Assembly (NCBI GenBank): GCA_963678705.1
Contig: OY783214.1
Coordinates: forward strand, 10,788,001 to 10,852,000
DNA: 64,000 nucleotides
From: Panorpa germanica
Taxonomy: Eukaryota > Arthropoda > Insecta > Mecoptera > Panorpidae
Direction: 5' to 3'
Shown here: positions 41,843-54,611 of the stretch, in pieces
Layout of the letters: every line of letters starts with the position of its first letter
How positions within the stretch are numbered: the first letter of the stretch is position 1
Position numbers and translations under genes: made by a program
The notes under the pieces: model-generated
The model's database searches: none
Told to the model about the DNA's origin: nothing
What the model saw: only the letters and a program-made list of their open reading frames with translations

Positions 41843-42320
41843 ATCGGCCATATTTGTATGACATGAAATGCATTTTAACGTCAGTTATTTGTTGAGTAGG
41901 TCAGTGCTGTGGTAATATTCTGTAGCTGTTGGTAGTCAAATAATCAAGTCAAATCAAAGAATAATAAGTTTTTATTTTATTTAACCCTGCTAAGGCAGAC
42001 ATAATATTGAAATTTGATTGTTCCTTGAAATAGCTGTAAATAATATTTGATATTTTGATATATAAATACATATAGCAGAGATTTATGAGCTGTAAGGTTG
42101 GTAACCTTACACAAGGATTGTGATGTCACATGCACTTGGAATGTGTACAACGTTGAATCCCTTTAATAATTAAAGAGACAAAATGACTTTTTTAATTGTT
42201 AATATCTCTTAACATATAAGGAGTTATTAAAAAACAATTGAACATTTGAGGTTCTAGTAACCCACTTTATCAATATATAGTACACTTTTATAGAAATTAA
42301 GGCATAGGACACAAGCCCAT
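41843..42320 (+). mobile_element. Partial copy of terminal-inverted-repeat element
   Basis: It closely matches the right 480 bp of the element at 52200-52827 (CGGCCATATTT, ATGCATTTTAACGTCAGTT, AAGGAGTTATTAAAAA). It ends with the same AGGACACAAGCCCAT terminus. The left end is missing. Confidence 0.75.
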
Positions 42321-43087
42321 TATAGACCATGTGCCATTTTTTGTAAATAGGCGTCCTCTTTATCTTGGTCTCCGTATTTTTTGCATACAACTTGGATCGG
42401 CCCTGCTACTGTACATATGTCAGTATTATTACTTATTATCTTTATCTAATATAAATTTTTATATGCATAATAATTATTTTTACTTGTTTATATTATATTT
42501 CACAAGCTGAAACTTACATTTTAAGTTAAAACATAAATTTAAAACTAAAATTCAATAGGTAGAAGTGGTTCTTAACTATATTTAATAAATGTTACATTTA
42601 AAAAAAAGTTAATTAAAAAAATCTGTCAAAGAATTTGTCAAATATAATCTGAAATACGATATAAATACCTGTCATACTTCTTAGCATATAATTAGTAAAT
42701 TTTTAATTGATATAATTAGTTTATCTAAATTCTAAGTGTGGAACCTACAAACTTTATGAAGTGTTGTATTATATTTAGTTATCGAAACTTTTTTTCTATC
42801 AGTACATATAGAGTTTTCTTTTAATTATTCAATTTAATAACATGTTACGAAACTTGTTTTCCCGTTGAAAGAAAACTGTGAAGGTGACTAAAATAAACCA
42901 GGACCAGACTTACATTATACTCCTATGTAGAATATAAAATCGTATTAAAGTAAAATGTTTTACATTTTTTTTTTTTGTGTAAACATACAAATACTATTAA
43001 TACAAAAAGACATACAACTTTGTGGAAAAACAATATAAAATCCATCTTGGATTGAGCTTAGTCTGACTTAAAGGTAAATCAAGTTTT

Positions 43088-43314
43088 CGCTAAGAACAGT
43101 TATATGTTATGTAAACGAAGTAAACGAATGTAAACTAATATCATAAAATTCTTAAGAATTCTTAAAGATTATAAAATCTTGAAAACACCTTCTTGTGGTT
43201 TAAAGGCTTTTAAATAGCGATAAAATAAAACTATGTCAGATTAAACATTGCTTAATTTTGTTTAAGATAAATATTATATAAATGTAACATAACATAATTA
43301 TGTTTTGTTTTGGC
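43088..43314. mobile_element. MITE-like element copy upstream of OR-H
   Basis: CGCTAAGAACAGTTATATG at the start, AAATTCTTAAGAATTCTTAA in the middle, CAGATTAAACATTGCT and then GTTTTGTTTTGGCG at the end. It is a degraded member of the CGCTAAACAC family. Confidence 0.5.
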
Positions 43315-43484
43315 GATTTTAATTATAGAGAATAAAATGTAAATCAACAAGTAGAGGTATTGTGTGATGAATGCTAAATGCAGATTCTTGCTTAGTTAGA
43401 TTCAGTTTGAATTAATCAAGAAGATTTGTTTTCAAACAGAAAAGTGTATTGGCCCAGTCATTTAAGCTTAAATTAGGTAAGAAT

Positions 43485-43662
43485 CTCGGAATTCAAGATA
43501 CCCAGCTGTAAGTCTGTAAATACTTGTATATTGACACCCTAAAAGTTGTCTCAAAACCTACATATGGTTTATACACCCTATTATATGTAGGTTTTGAGAC
43601 AACTTTAGGGTGTCAATATACAAGTATTTACAGACTTACAGCTGGGTATCTCGAATTCCGAG
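43485..43662. repeat. Near-perfect inverted repeat (long hairpin)
   Basis: The left arm begins CTCGGAATTC and runs to ACCTACATAT. The right arm begins ATATGTAGG and ends GAATTCCGAG. Arms are about 80 bp with only one or two differences and a loop of about 17 bp. The pairing resumes outside: CCCAGTCATT near 43453 pairs with AATGACTGGG near 43676. It could be a foldback transposon or a hairpin-RNA source. The short ORF across it is an artefact of the palindrome. Confidence 0.85.
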
Positions 43663-43975
43663 GTGAACTTACTATAATGACTGGGTTAATGCTTGAGGTG
43701 CCTTTACAAGTATCCTCCTCTGGCAAATAGAATCTACAATTCAAATATTCTTTATATTTTATGGTCCTTCTAAATAAAGGACTAACCTACTTCAGTTATA
43801 TATTCAATTACATTCAACGCAAAAGTCCAATATACAAAGTGCAATTCTTTTATTTAATTTTTATTTCAAATAAATATCTGAATTCTCTAATTTAAAATAC
43901 ATAAGCATATTTCTAAACAGGCTTACCATGCAACCTTAAAGAAGAGCTAAAAAGATATATTTTTATAAAACTTTT

Positions 43976-44040
43976 ACTTACTCCTTAGTATGACCCTGTT
44001 TTTACTAAGTAAATTACCAGTAACCGTAGTGCTGTAAAAA
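43976..44040 (-). promoter_or_regulatory. Inverted block A-like segment before OR-H
   Basis: On the minus strand it reads AACAGGGTCATACTAAGG, one mismatch from the OR-E block A core. On the plus strand it is followed by GTAGTGCTGTAAAAATG, like the end of block B. It may be chance or a rearranged copy. Confidence 0.3.
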
Positions 44041-44760
44041 TGAAAATTTTATAAGATTACATAAACTTAATAATTTTAATATGTATTGTTAGAATAACTA
44101 TATAAACATAATTTGTTAGATGGTTTCTTTTTGTGAAATAAATAGCTTTTAATCTCGCATAATCCTTAAATGATTTCCTAATCATTTAATTAAATAATCA
44201 GAGCATTATATTATTCTCTTCATAAATAAAACATTATTAAAACAATAAATAATATTTTTTATAATTATTACTATTATTTACTTTTACAAGTTTTTAAAAT
44301 TAGCTATTTACTTATGCAAGTATATCCAGCATGTACCTACGCTCCTAAAGATTTATTCCAATCTGCAATTGCTAGAATATTATCTTGGGTGTACGGAAGA
44401 TTGTTATCTTTGAAATGATCATGTAAATATTTACTTACTTAATGCAATGCGTCGCAATATTAGACGTTGCGAAACTTTGATCTGAATAAATATCTTGTTA
44501 AAAACAAAACTGCAGAAAACATGCAGTAGGGACTGCAGGGTTTATAAATAGATCATAGCAAAAATTTAGACTGGCTAAAAATGTTCTAAAATTGTAAATA
44601 AATAATTAGGATCTTGCAAATTTTATTATTTTATTGATTTAATACGTTTAAATACATAATTTTATCATTATATTAAGCTGTTTCTTTAATTACTTATCAA
44701 AAGAAAATTGGAAAGAGAAAATTTTGCGGTCAATCTTCGAACTTTCTCCAAGGCGTCGCA

Positions 44761-44835
44761 CACCACCATAGAGGCCTATTTAAGCCGAAGCGGAACATGA
44801 TTTTTAGTTTAGTTGTGCTTCGATATTCAACCAGA
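44761..44835 (+). promoter_or_regulatory. Core promoter of OR-H
   Basis: CACCACCATAGAGGCC, TATTTAAG at 44777-44784 and GTTTAGTTGTGCTTCG 32 bp on, then ATTCAACCAG. The GCCGAAGCGGA after the TATA box is shared with OR-I. Confidence 0.75.
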
Positions 44836-44857
44836 TATTTTAAAATAAATATTAGCC

Positions 44858-47800
44858 ATGATAGTACCAAAAAAAGATTTCTCAAATTCGTTCACAATAA
44901 CAAAAATTAGTTTCGCATCTCTTGGGTTGCTCGTGTATAATCGGAAGCAACCGATATCAATCGTGAAACTAATCATCAGCCGATCGTTTTTCGCATTTTG
45001 TTATATACTATTATTCGTGACAGCTATTTGTGAGATATTGTTCCTTTTGAAGTCATACAATCTGAATTTCCTGGCTGTGACCAACGTTGCTCCTTGTATC
45101 TGTTACTGCATCATCGGGCTGGTCAAATTGGGATCCGTTTACTACAAGCTGGATAAGTCCGAGAAGTTAATCAATGACTTGGAAGATCTATGGCCCACCG
45201 AGGACCTCGATGAAGAACAAACTAATATTGTTATGGACTACATGGGAAAAGGAAACAGAGCGAAAAATACTTTCACCATCATCAACGTCGCCTTCATCTG
45301 GATCTTCAATTTATCCTCGTTAATAGTTCTGATTATTCAGTACGCTAAGGAAGGAATCGTTTTGAAGACGCTTCCCTATTTGATTTACATCCCTTTCGAT
45401 ACAACTGGTACGTACAGCTACCCCATTGCTTATCTGTATCACATTGCCGCTGGTTGCATCGGCAGTACGGGGATGATTGCTCCAGACAGTTTTTTCGTGA
45501 CTGCTATTACCCACATCTGCACGCATTTCAAACTCCTGCAGTATAGAATTCAGAAGATCATCGAGGAAGTATCTCCAGAAGAAGTTCACACAGGGTTTGA
45601 TATCAACCATAACTATCACCAGAGGATGTATGAATCGCTCATCGAATGCGTCCGAAGACACTCAGAGTTGATCACGTAATATATTATATGAAATTTTTAC
45701 TTTTACATGTACAGAGAGTCCTCGATTTACGCTATTAATTCATTTCAACGGTTTCCGCATAAGTCAAATCTTGATTTTTGTAGTCCTAACTTGACTTCTC
45801 TTCTCTTCTCTTTTCATTCCTTTATTCCTTCTCATTTCCATAGTGTAAATAAAAGATAGTTATGTTTAAACTAATTGCTAGTTTTCCACCATTTACTACT
45901 AAATTTTTGCACAAAGTTGAATTGCAACAAATCATTTAAATGCTTGATAAGGAACTTATATAAGACACTGAATGGTCTGTACAATACATCTGATTCGACA
46001 GTAGATGACATTAACTACTAATTTGGCGTAGTTATAGCTGAATATTGACTGTTATTACTGAATTGTGAAAAATCATTACTTGCAATTTCCCTGATTTTGA
46101 AGCTTTTACGTTAAGAAAAATATATTTCATTGTTTCAATAAGAAGAACAATTGAAGAAGTTGTTAGTATACTATAGGGTATATACACTTCAAAAAAAAAA
46201 AGTTTTTTCAAATTTACGCAAGTATATTGTATTTATAAGTATTACGAATAAAAAAAAGTTATTTTGATTAAAATACCATGTAATACATTTAATGATTATT
46301 ATAAATTTCCTGTTTCAATATATAAATAATTTTACATACAATTGTGAGGTGTATTACAAGGGAATCTAATTTTGCTCCTTTTCCAGATTATCTGAAACTA
46401 TCGAGGAGATATTTTCATTGTCAATTCTCATCAACTTCATAGGCAGTTCCGTTATGATTTGTTGCGTAGGATTTCAATCAACTGTAAGTACATTTTTCGA
46501 CTTTACTTTAGGTTTTACTTATATATTTTGTAGTATTGCATTTAATAAACATATGTGCCATTAAATTCTTCCGCCTTACATTCATAGACTGCATTTCATT
46601 ATATTATATAAACCATTTTACATTCTTAAAACTACTTATCAAGCTCCATCTCTCTTGTCCTTTACTTTATTCATCCACTTTATTTCCTCCTTCTTCGCTT
46701 GTAAGATCCTTATCAGGTCTACTTCACTTGTGCTTTAATTTTCTACATTTTTAACTACATTTTAAAATATCATGTTATCTCATATTTCAGGCTGTGACAG
46801 GAATGGAATTAGTGGTATTTTTGATGTTCCTCATAGTCAGTTTAATTCAAACTTTTGTCCTCTGCTGGGCGGGAAATCATCTAATTGATACGGTACGCTC
46901 AAATTATATATTCTTTATTCAAAATTTTGCAACTAGCTGTATTACTCTAAATATTTTTGTTATTCAAATGCTATACAAGTATGCTAGAATTCATATTCAT
47001 GTTATTATTTTCAGAGCAATGAAATAGCAACTGCAGCTTACAATTCCTCATGGTATCTGACGGACAAGAAATACCGCCAACTTATTCAAATCATTGTCGT
47101 GAGAGCTCAGCGCCCGCAGATGATAACTGCCCTCAAATTTTCTGTTGTATCTTTACGGAGCTTTGCATCGGTATGTATATTCTCTTAATTTTTGTTTAAA
47201 TACAATATATTCTTCTAAAATACGAATCCATGCTACTTTATTACAAGTGATATTCTCGAACAATACATTTTATAATTGGAATATATCTATTAGTTCAGTA
47301 TCTACTATATATAAAAGTATATGTATATCTCGATCGCTCTCCATGTAACAAAACTGTTTAAGGAAAGGTCATATATGTATAAAAAATGTATTGTTATATT
47401 ACTAGTCCCGGGATGGTTTGAAGTTTGTCCCGCAATTCCTTTAGAGACTAACACATAATCTGGTGCTGGTGCAACCAATTAAAAAAAATTATCAATACTA
47501 TTAGATACATACAAATAATAAATATACATCGTAGATGAATATCATGAGTTCTGTTAGCACTATACTCTCTTTGAAACTTTAAATCCTTTACAACTTCCTT
47601 TAAGTGGTTATTTATAAGGGACTACAGTCGAAAATGGTTTGATATAGTTGAATAGTTAATTTTATCGACGTATAGGTGTATCTCTAGCTGTAAAATGACT
47701 TTTGAGATGACTTATGACAAGTAAAGACAGAACAAAATCTACCTCTTACGTAAACAATTTTACATAATACACAATTATTTGTGACCTATTATTCGGCGTT

Positions 47801-48088
47801 TTCAAAGTAAGTTATGCAGTGACAGCAACGCAATTTAAGTGAGATTAAATATTACTAGGTTCTGTGGGAATGATGAGGATGTGTTCTCACATCTAGGAAC
47901 TTGTTCCATTAGTGGCATTATTACTGAGCGGTAATTTCGCGGATCAGCTCATTGATATTTGTGGTTTAAGCACTTTCATTTTTCACTTGACGCTATGAGA
48001 ATATTAATTGTGCTTCTTTTCTTTTCAGATTCTCAGCTCTGCGTGGTCCTACTTCACTCTCATCCAAACAGCATACAAAGAAAAGTAA
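44858..48088 (+). CDS. Odorant receptor OR-H (7tm_6), five exons
   Basis: Exons: 44858-45675, 46387-46483, 46791-46892, 47015-47170, 48029-48088. The product is about 410 residues. It shows KKDFSNSFTITKI, LNFLAVTNVAPCICYC, LEDLWPTEDLDEEQ, PFDTTGTYSYP and APDSFFVTAITHICTHFKLL. Then come LSETIEEIF, LCWAGNHLIDT, AAYNSSWYLTDKKYRQL and SSAWSYFTLIQTAYKEK. The Trp in exon 5 (AWSYF against SYSYF) marks the OR-H to OR-K subgroup. All splice sites are GT-AG. Intron 4 (858 bp) carries a partial MITE-like segment. AATAAA lies at 48284. The gene is intact and should encode an odor-tuned partner of Orco. Confidence 0.92.
47739..47866. mobile_element. Partial MITE-like element copy in OR-H intron 4
   Basis: CTTACGTAAACAATTTTAC, ATACACAATTATTTGTGACC and GAGATTAAATATTACTAGG match the family interior. 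Both ends are lost. Confidence 0.4.
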
Positions 48089-49258
48089 ACTCCTTAACAA
48101 GTTCTTTTTGATTTAAAAAAACTTTCTAATTAAAGTTTATGAACAAATATTTTAAAATTTAGCACTTATTTTTGTTTAGATAGATTTTTACACAAAATTC
48201 CTATTTATTTATTCCTATAATTTAAGATAATAGCACATAGGTAACATTAGAGTCCGATAAGAGACTCGAACAAACTTGAAGTAAATAAAGTTAATTTTTA
48301 GCTTAAAATTATATTTGTATTTATTTTTTAACCACTGTAAAATAGTATTTCAAACAGTTCCCATTTCCCGTATTATATTTCGATATAAAATTCCCACAAC
48401 TTTAAGGATCTATTCTGACTTGCAATTTCAGGAGATTTTTTGTGGGGTGAAATGAGTGTTAATTAAAAATGAACCTTTTATATATCTGTCATAAGATATA
48501 TCATATGCTCACGTGTCCTTGTCTTACGTGTTACGACAGCTTTTAAAAATACTCATACTAAATGCGATATCTAAGTAACCACTTAACATAATTTAAATAC
48601 TTTTACTGTAAAATATGTAAACAATAACATTTTTTCAAAAAACTAATTGTTTAAAGTTTAGAAGTGATTATGTAAGAAACAAAATTTGTTTTATTTTTTG
48701 TTCTTAAATTTGACTTGTAGTCATGCGCAGCTGATACCAATATTCGTACTTCAATCGAACTGAAAATTGCAAAAATTGCAAATCCGAATAAACCACATAG
48801 TTCTTTCTCTTTCACACTTATTGTTCAATTTATATTTTGCAATAAATATAATGTACCAACACTTGGACAAATAAACTTCTATTTTTTCAATTTCAAAATA
48901 GAGTAACTATGTTTTTGAACACCCTGTAAATATAAATATAATGCATGAGTACAATATCTCAGTGAAATTAGCGTACAATTAAAGTACAAAATGTCTACTT
49001 ATAAAAACTTTCTATTGAAGAAATGTTCTTTTAATTATTTGTTTCAAATACTAGCACCACTTTATAAGTTACTAATGAAAAAAATAAAAACTTTTTCTCC
49101 ATGACAGAGATTCGTCTATAGCATTAAATCGAAATAAATGTTTTAGGGTCATTAGTGCATTAAACATAACAGTAAATATCACAAAGTCGAAATTGAAACA
49201 TGAATCGTGGTAAAAACACTGAATTCGGATTTGCGCATAGTCTTTCTGGAAGTTTCTT
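48089..49258. other. Intergenic, OR-H to OR-I
   Basis: AT-rich, with the AATAAA of OR-H at 48284. No other feature is seen. A clear block A or B is not recognisable here. Confidence 0.5.
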
Positions 49259-49330
49259 CACCACTACCCCTTCCTATTTAAGCCGAAGCGGAGAGTTGGT
49301 TCAGGTTTAGTTGTGCTTCGTCCTTCCAAC
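49259..49330 (+). promoter_or_regulatory. Core promoter of OR-I
   Basis: CACCACTACCCC, TATTTAAG at 49275-49282, GCCGAAGCGGAGAG and then GGTTTAGTTGTGCTTCG at 32-bp spacing. Confidence 0.75.
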
Positions 49331-49353
49331 AGAATTTTCGTAAAAAACTCACC

Positions 49354-52015
49354 ATGAAACTACCAGCAAATTATTTCTCATACTCCCTTAAAGTAACTAG
49401 AATTAGTTTTGCAGTTTTGGGAATTTTTATTTGTGAAGGGCGGCAAGCAACTTCCAAAATAAAATCATTTCTGGGTAACTCATTGTTTTTAGTTTGCTAC
49501 ATCTTATTTTGTATGTCCCTGACTGGCGAATTTACTTTGTTTATTAAATTCTTGAATATCAATTTTCTGGCTGTAACCAATGTCGTGCCATGCATTTGTT
49601 ACTCGTTCATGGAAATTGTGAAATTGGGTTCCATCGTTTATAACATTGATAAATCCAAGAAGCTGATCAATGACTTCGAAGATCTCTGGCCGACGGATGA
49701 TCTTGATGAGAATCAAGTGGAAATGGTGGTGAAATGCATCGGGAAAGGAACCAAGGCCAATACCATCTTTGCAATCGTTAACGTACTCTTTGCGTGGACG
49801 TTTAGTTTGTCTTCAATCATCATTCTTGTGATTCAATACATCAACACGGGAGTCATTGTTAAAACTCTTCCTTACTTGATTTATCTACCTTTTGACACGA
49901 CTGGAACCGTTGGCTATCCGTTGGCATATCTCTTCCACATGGCTGCTGGACATATTGGAAGTACTGGATTGACAGCGTCGGATAGCTTCTTCGTTTCTGC
50001 GATCTGTCACATCTGCACGCAGTTTAAACTCCTGCAATACAGGATCGAGAAGAATGTGCAAGATATGACTCCTGAGGATATTCACACCGGGGATGATATT
50101 GACCACAATTACCATGGGAAGATGTACCAGGCGTTGATCGAATGCGTCAGGAGACATGCTGATCTGATCACGTAATATGTTTCAAATATTATATTTTATA
50201 AGATACGTTATCAAACTTAACAAATTCAATGTAAATGGAATCTGCTAATATTTCATGTTATTTACATTATTATTTTATGTAATATTGTTTACCAGGAACA
50301 TGTTCGAAAAAGGAATTTTTAGAAGTCTAAAAATCCAAAATATTTTTTTTTTTATATCAATCAAGATATTTAAATGAATTCAGATTAATAGCATTGGTTA
50401 TTTTGAAAAATATATCAAACACAATTTCAAAAAGCACATTAAATTTAGAAACATGTATAACATAAAACATTTGTATATTTCTTGATTAGTATAAAATATT
50501 TAATTTCACAGAGAAATTAAATAATAAAAAAATAATAAAATAGAAAAAAATATTGCTACTACTACATATAATACAACTATTAAATAAATACGAAAAATAA
50601 AAAAAAATAAAAAGAACTATATAGAAATTCGTATTTAATTTTAACCAACTAGACAAAAAATAATAAAAAGTACTTAAACGTAACAATTTTACATGCATTA
50701 CACCTTATATTATTAAAGTACTTTACATAAATTTACGATAACGATATATAAAATTGTCATACATGAATTACAAATCTAATTAAATTTTATTATTTTTTTA
50801 CTACTATTTTTTAAAGCAAAATAATATTTAGTATATTTTATAATTACTTCGTTTTTTTTTTGTCTGAGAATTTTTTAAACTACAAATAACTTAAAAAATA
50901 AGTATTTTGGACTATCATACTTATAAAATAATTTTATAATAATATAAAAATAATATTTTGGAGTATAAAAACACAATACCTATTTTTCTTAAAATATCTG
51001 GAATGTCATAAAGTTTCCAATAGTATTTAATATGTTTACAAGAAGTAAAAGCTTTAATATTTAGGTACCACTACCAAATTCCAGTTTCCCATAATTTTCG
51101 TGTCAAATAACATCTTCTAAAATGTATCATGATTTGCAATATTTTAACAGATTAACAGACACCATTGAGGAGATATTTTCTCTATCGATTCTCATTAATT
51201 TCATGGGGAGCTCCGCAATGATTTGCTGCGTTGGATTTCAGACTACGGTAAGTGATAAATTTACCTAATAACATATTCCGTTTAATACCGTAAACTCTTT
51301 CCTAAATTTTAAATAATTTAAATAAAATATTTTATAATAAAAAAATCAGACGCTTTACAAAAAAATTATTATGTAAACAATAGTATTTTTCTTATAAAAT
51401 ATGTAACTATTTTTATAACAAATTTGAATTATTATATAAATGAAGTGTTTCTACGAATTCATTTTACAGGCGGTTAGTGGTTTAGAAATGGTTATATTTC
51501 TGCTGTTCCTCACAGTGTGTCTGCTTCAAATCTTTGTGTTATCCTGGGCAGGGAACCTACTCATCGAGACTGTAAGTTACTGTGCTTATAATATTTAACA
51601 TACTCGTACCATAAAACCAAAACTGTATAATGTCAAGAACGTATAATATTTCAGGCCAATGTTTGCTTATAGGGCCTGTTTTACCGTACATCTTAACATC
51701 TTAAATTAAATACCTAAGATTAAATTTCAGAGCAGTCAAATAGCAGATGCTGCTTACAACTCCTTATGGTACCTGACAGACAAGAAATACCGGCAATTGA
51801 TTCACATCATAATATCTCGGGCACAGCGTCCTCAAAAAGTGACGGGATTAAAATTTTCGGTCGTGTCATTAAAAAGTTTCGCTTCGGTAAATACATTTTA
51901 AGATAATTTAACTTATATTTTATTTGCACTATACATAATAGAACATTTTTTACAGATAATGAGTACTTCATGGTCGTACTTTACTTTGATCCAAACTGCT
52001 TATAAGAACGAATAA
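49354..52015 (+). CDS. Odorant receptor OR-I (7tm_6), five exons
   Basis: Exons: 49354-50171, 51151-51247, 51470-51571, 51731-51886, 51956-52015. The product is about 410 residues. It shows MKLPANYF, NINFLAVTNVVPCICYS (the last Cys of CICYC is Ser here), FEDLWPTDDLDENQ, PFDTTGTVGYP and ASDSFFVSAICHICTQFKLL. Later exons show LTDTIEEIF, LSWAGNLLIET, AAYNSLWYLTDKKYRQL and STSWSYFTLIQTAYKNE. It belongs to the OR-H to OR-K subgroup. Intron 1 is the longest of the set after OR-G's (979 bp), very AT-rich, with no recognised insertion. The stop overlaps AATAAA, and a second AATAAA lies at 52115. No defects are seen. Confidence 0.92.
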
Positions 52016-54513
52016 AGGTCTATACGCACAAATCAGTTCATTGACACTGAACAACACGGCACTGATCGTCACGTTTCGGCACTGATGTGTGCGTACAAAC
52101 CTTAATAATCCTGAAATAAAAGTGAACCACTATTGAGCAATAATGTAAGCACAAGCATTATATAGAAGAAGCATCGAAGAAGCAAACCATCGTTTAGAAA
52201 TGGGCTTGTGTCCTCATTTTTTATTGGTCGATTTTTCAATTGTTGATTGAAATTGATGTTAATATGTTAAATGTGTCTTGGCGTGTCTATTTTATTAAAT
52301 ATCTAAATGTTGACGGAGATATAGCAACAATTTGAATTGTAGTTTTAGCGCTGAAAATGGTCGGCCATATTTATATGACATGAAATGCATTTTAACGTCA
52401 GTTATTTGTTGAGTAGGTCAGTGCTGTGGTAATGTTTTGTAGCTGTTGGTAGTCGAAATAATCAAGTCAAGTCAAAGAATAATAAGTTTTTATTTTATTT
52501 AACCGTGTTACGGCAGACATAATATTGGAATTTTAGTGTTGCTTAAAATAGCTGTAAATAATATTTGATATTTTGATATAAAAAACATATAGCAGAGATT
52601 TATGAGCTGTAAGGCTGGCAGCGGTTGTGATGTCACATGCATTTGGAATGTGTACAACGTTGAATTCCTTTAATAATTAATGAGGCAAAATGACTTTTTT
52701 AATTTTTATTATCTCTTAACATATAAGGAGTTATTAAAAAATAATTGAACATTTGAGGTTCTAGTAACGCACTTTATCAATATATAGTACAGTTTTATAG
52801 AAATTAAGATATAGGACACAAGCCCATTAATCGCATATGATTCATCAAACACAATCCACCGGCAAGATTTAATTCAATAAATATTTACATATTCAATTAA
52901 CCTAATCACTTAAAATTAAACAAACTCTAGTTGCTAAACAATTATCATTTATATTCCATTTAACAATGTTAAACTCTTAAATATCTAATGGCCGCTAATG
53001 GAATGCTTATCGTCCACCCCAAACCATCGTAACTAAATCATCGATGTATTAGTAAAACTTGAAAAGTTCCATTTAAAGAAAAAACAAACAATTTTCTTTT
53101 TAATTATTGTTGTGTAATATCATGTTGCTTTTCTTTAGTCAACTTATTTTCTACTGAAAAGAAGATTAAATTAAGTTTTATATAGTGCTGTCAGAAATAC
53201 ATTTTATTTGAATACAATAATTGAACATAAATTAAATGAGAAGTATCATTGCACTTTCCATGGATTAAAGAAATGTTGGGATAGTTTTAAACACGACGAG
53301 GCAATTATAAAAAATGTTTATAGTAGAAAAGTATTTGGGTTCCCAAAAACTTTCAGTAGTTTAGTTGTAATATATATTATGTAATATGTAATGTATCAAA
53401 TGACGCTTATGCAATTAAACTAGAATTTGACTATTGCACAAATAGAAATAAATATATAAAGAGTCGTTCAACAAGAGGTGTCGTTTTGAATAAGCAACAA
53501 GACGCAATATTTCCGTGAAAAGTGATGATATTTTTATTTTAATCTAAAGTACAAACTCTGAGGTTAATAGTGGAATACAATATCTGCCAAATGTCACCGC
53601 AATGACCGTTATATGTTTACAATTTAATAATAGTGCGAAATTTAAAATGACAGCTCTATTTAACAAACGGTACAGAACGATAGATATAGTTATAGTTAAA
53701 ATTACTTCTATTATTGATATAAATTTTACTGTTTTAATGTTTCAATTTATTATAAATGTCTATTTTATATATCAACAACATAACATAATCACTAATATTT
53801 GTTACTAAAATAAAATATGTATAATATTTAAATAATGTTTGTTCTTTTTTTCATAAATTAGCTGTACTTCAAAAGTTTTATAACGCACTTATTTGTCAGT
53901 CAAACAGAAGATTTTAATTTACACATTTAAATTAATTTTGATTAATAACGTTTACTTAGACTTCTTTAGTAAGTACAACAAATTATGACTTCTGGCTGAC
54001 TTTTTAGCATTCACAAGGCTTTTTAATTGAAATAGAAGCAGACTAGCACATTGATCTTGATACGTAGAAAATAAACTTTGTAATTAGCTTGTGGCATGCT
54101 AACAATTTCCTGCATAATGACTATCACCGAAACATTTAGCTTATTTCTATTTTTTTACTGCAAGTTATCGCAATTTATTTAATAATCTAACAACACAGCG
54201 ATATTGAAAATCAATAAATAAACTAACATAATGCCAAAACTATTTAAACGGTAATATGTATATATATTTTATCAGATATTATGATAACGAGAAAGTATCA
54301 GAGCAGAATACTGTACCAGCACCTGGTTTTATACAGCATGAATTATAAATTAAATTGCAATTAATGTACCTATTACTGCACATTCCAGTACAAAAGTATC
54401 AATCGATTCTATGAAATATTTACATACTTAGTAAGGTATTGATGTACTTAAAGTATTTTAATTCAATGTTGTACAAGGCCCTGCTCGAATTTCCGTGGAT
54501 TACCACCTCCTTG
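52016..54513. other. Intergenic, OR-I to OR-J
   Basis: It holds the 628-bp terminal-repeat element at 52200-52827. The rest is AT-rich. The 68-codon ORF at 53602-53808 has no family resemblance and is not called. Confidence 0.55.
52200..52827. mobile_element. Non-autonomous DNA transposon with terminal inverted repeats
   Basis: It starts ATGGGCTTGTGTCCT and ends AGGACACAAGCCCAT, a 15-bp perfect inverted terminal repeat around 628 bp without an ORF. A second, left-truncated copy lies at 41843-42320. The superfamily is not assigned, since the target duplication is not clear. Confidence 0.8.
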
Positions 54514-54590
54514 CACATCACTAGACGCGCCTATTTAAGCGGAAGCCGAGCTTCATTTCGAGCTTAGTTGTCCGCTGCTATTCAAACAGG
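54514..54590 (+). promoter_or_regulatory. Core promoter of OR-J
   Basis: CATCACTAGACGCGCC, TATTTAAG at 54532-54539, CGGAAGC, CATTTCGAGCTTAGTTGTCC and then ATTCAAACAGG. It shares the GAGCTTAGTTG initiator context with OR-K and OR-L. Confidence 0.75.
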
Positions 54591-54611
54591 AATTGTAAAA
54601 TTAATTCAGCA

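Larger units (their letters stand above)
41196..44760. other. Intergenic, OR-G to OR-H
   Basis: This is the longest element-filled gap: a partial terminal-repeat element (41843-42320), a MITE copy (43088-43314), a near-perfect hairpin (43485-43662) and inverted block A-like sequence (43976-44040). No receptor exon is seen. Confidence 0.6.

Noticed and set aside
43524..43730. 68-codon ORF
   Set aside because: It is read through the palindrome of the long hairpin, so its symmetry is an artefact.
45320..45661. Minus-strand ORF of 113 codons
   Set aside because: It is antisense shadow of OR-H exon 1.
49504..50157. Two minus-strand ORFs (70 and 90 codons)
   Set aside because: They are antisense shadows of OR-I exon 1.
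53602..53808. 68-codon ORF between OR-I and OR-J
   Set aside because: It has a hydrophobic, AT-driven composition. It does not match any receptor exon.
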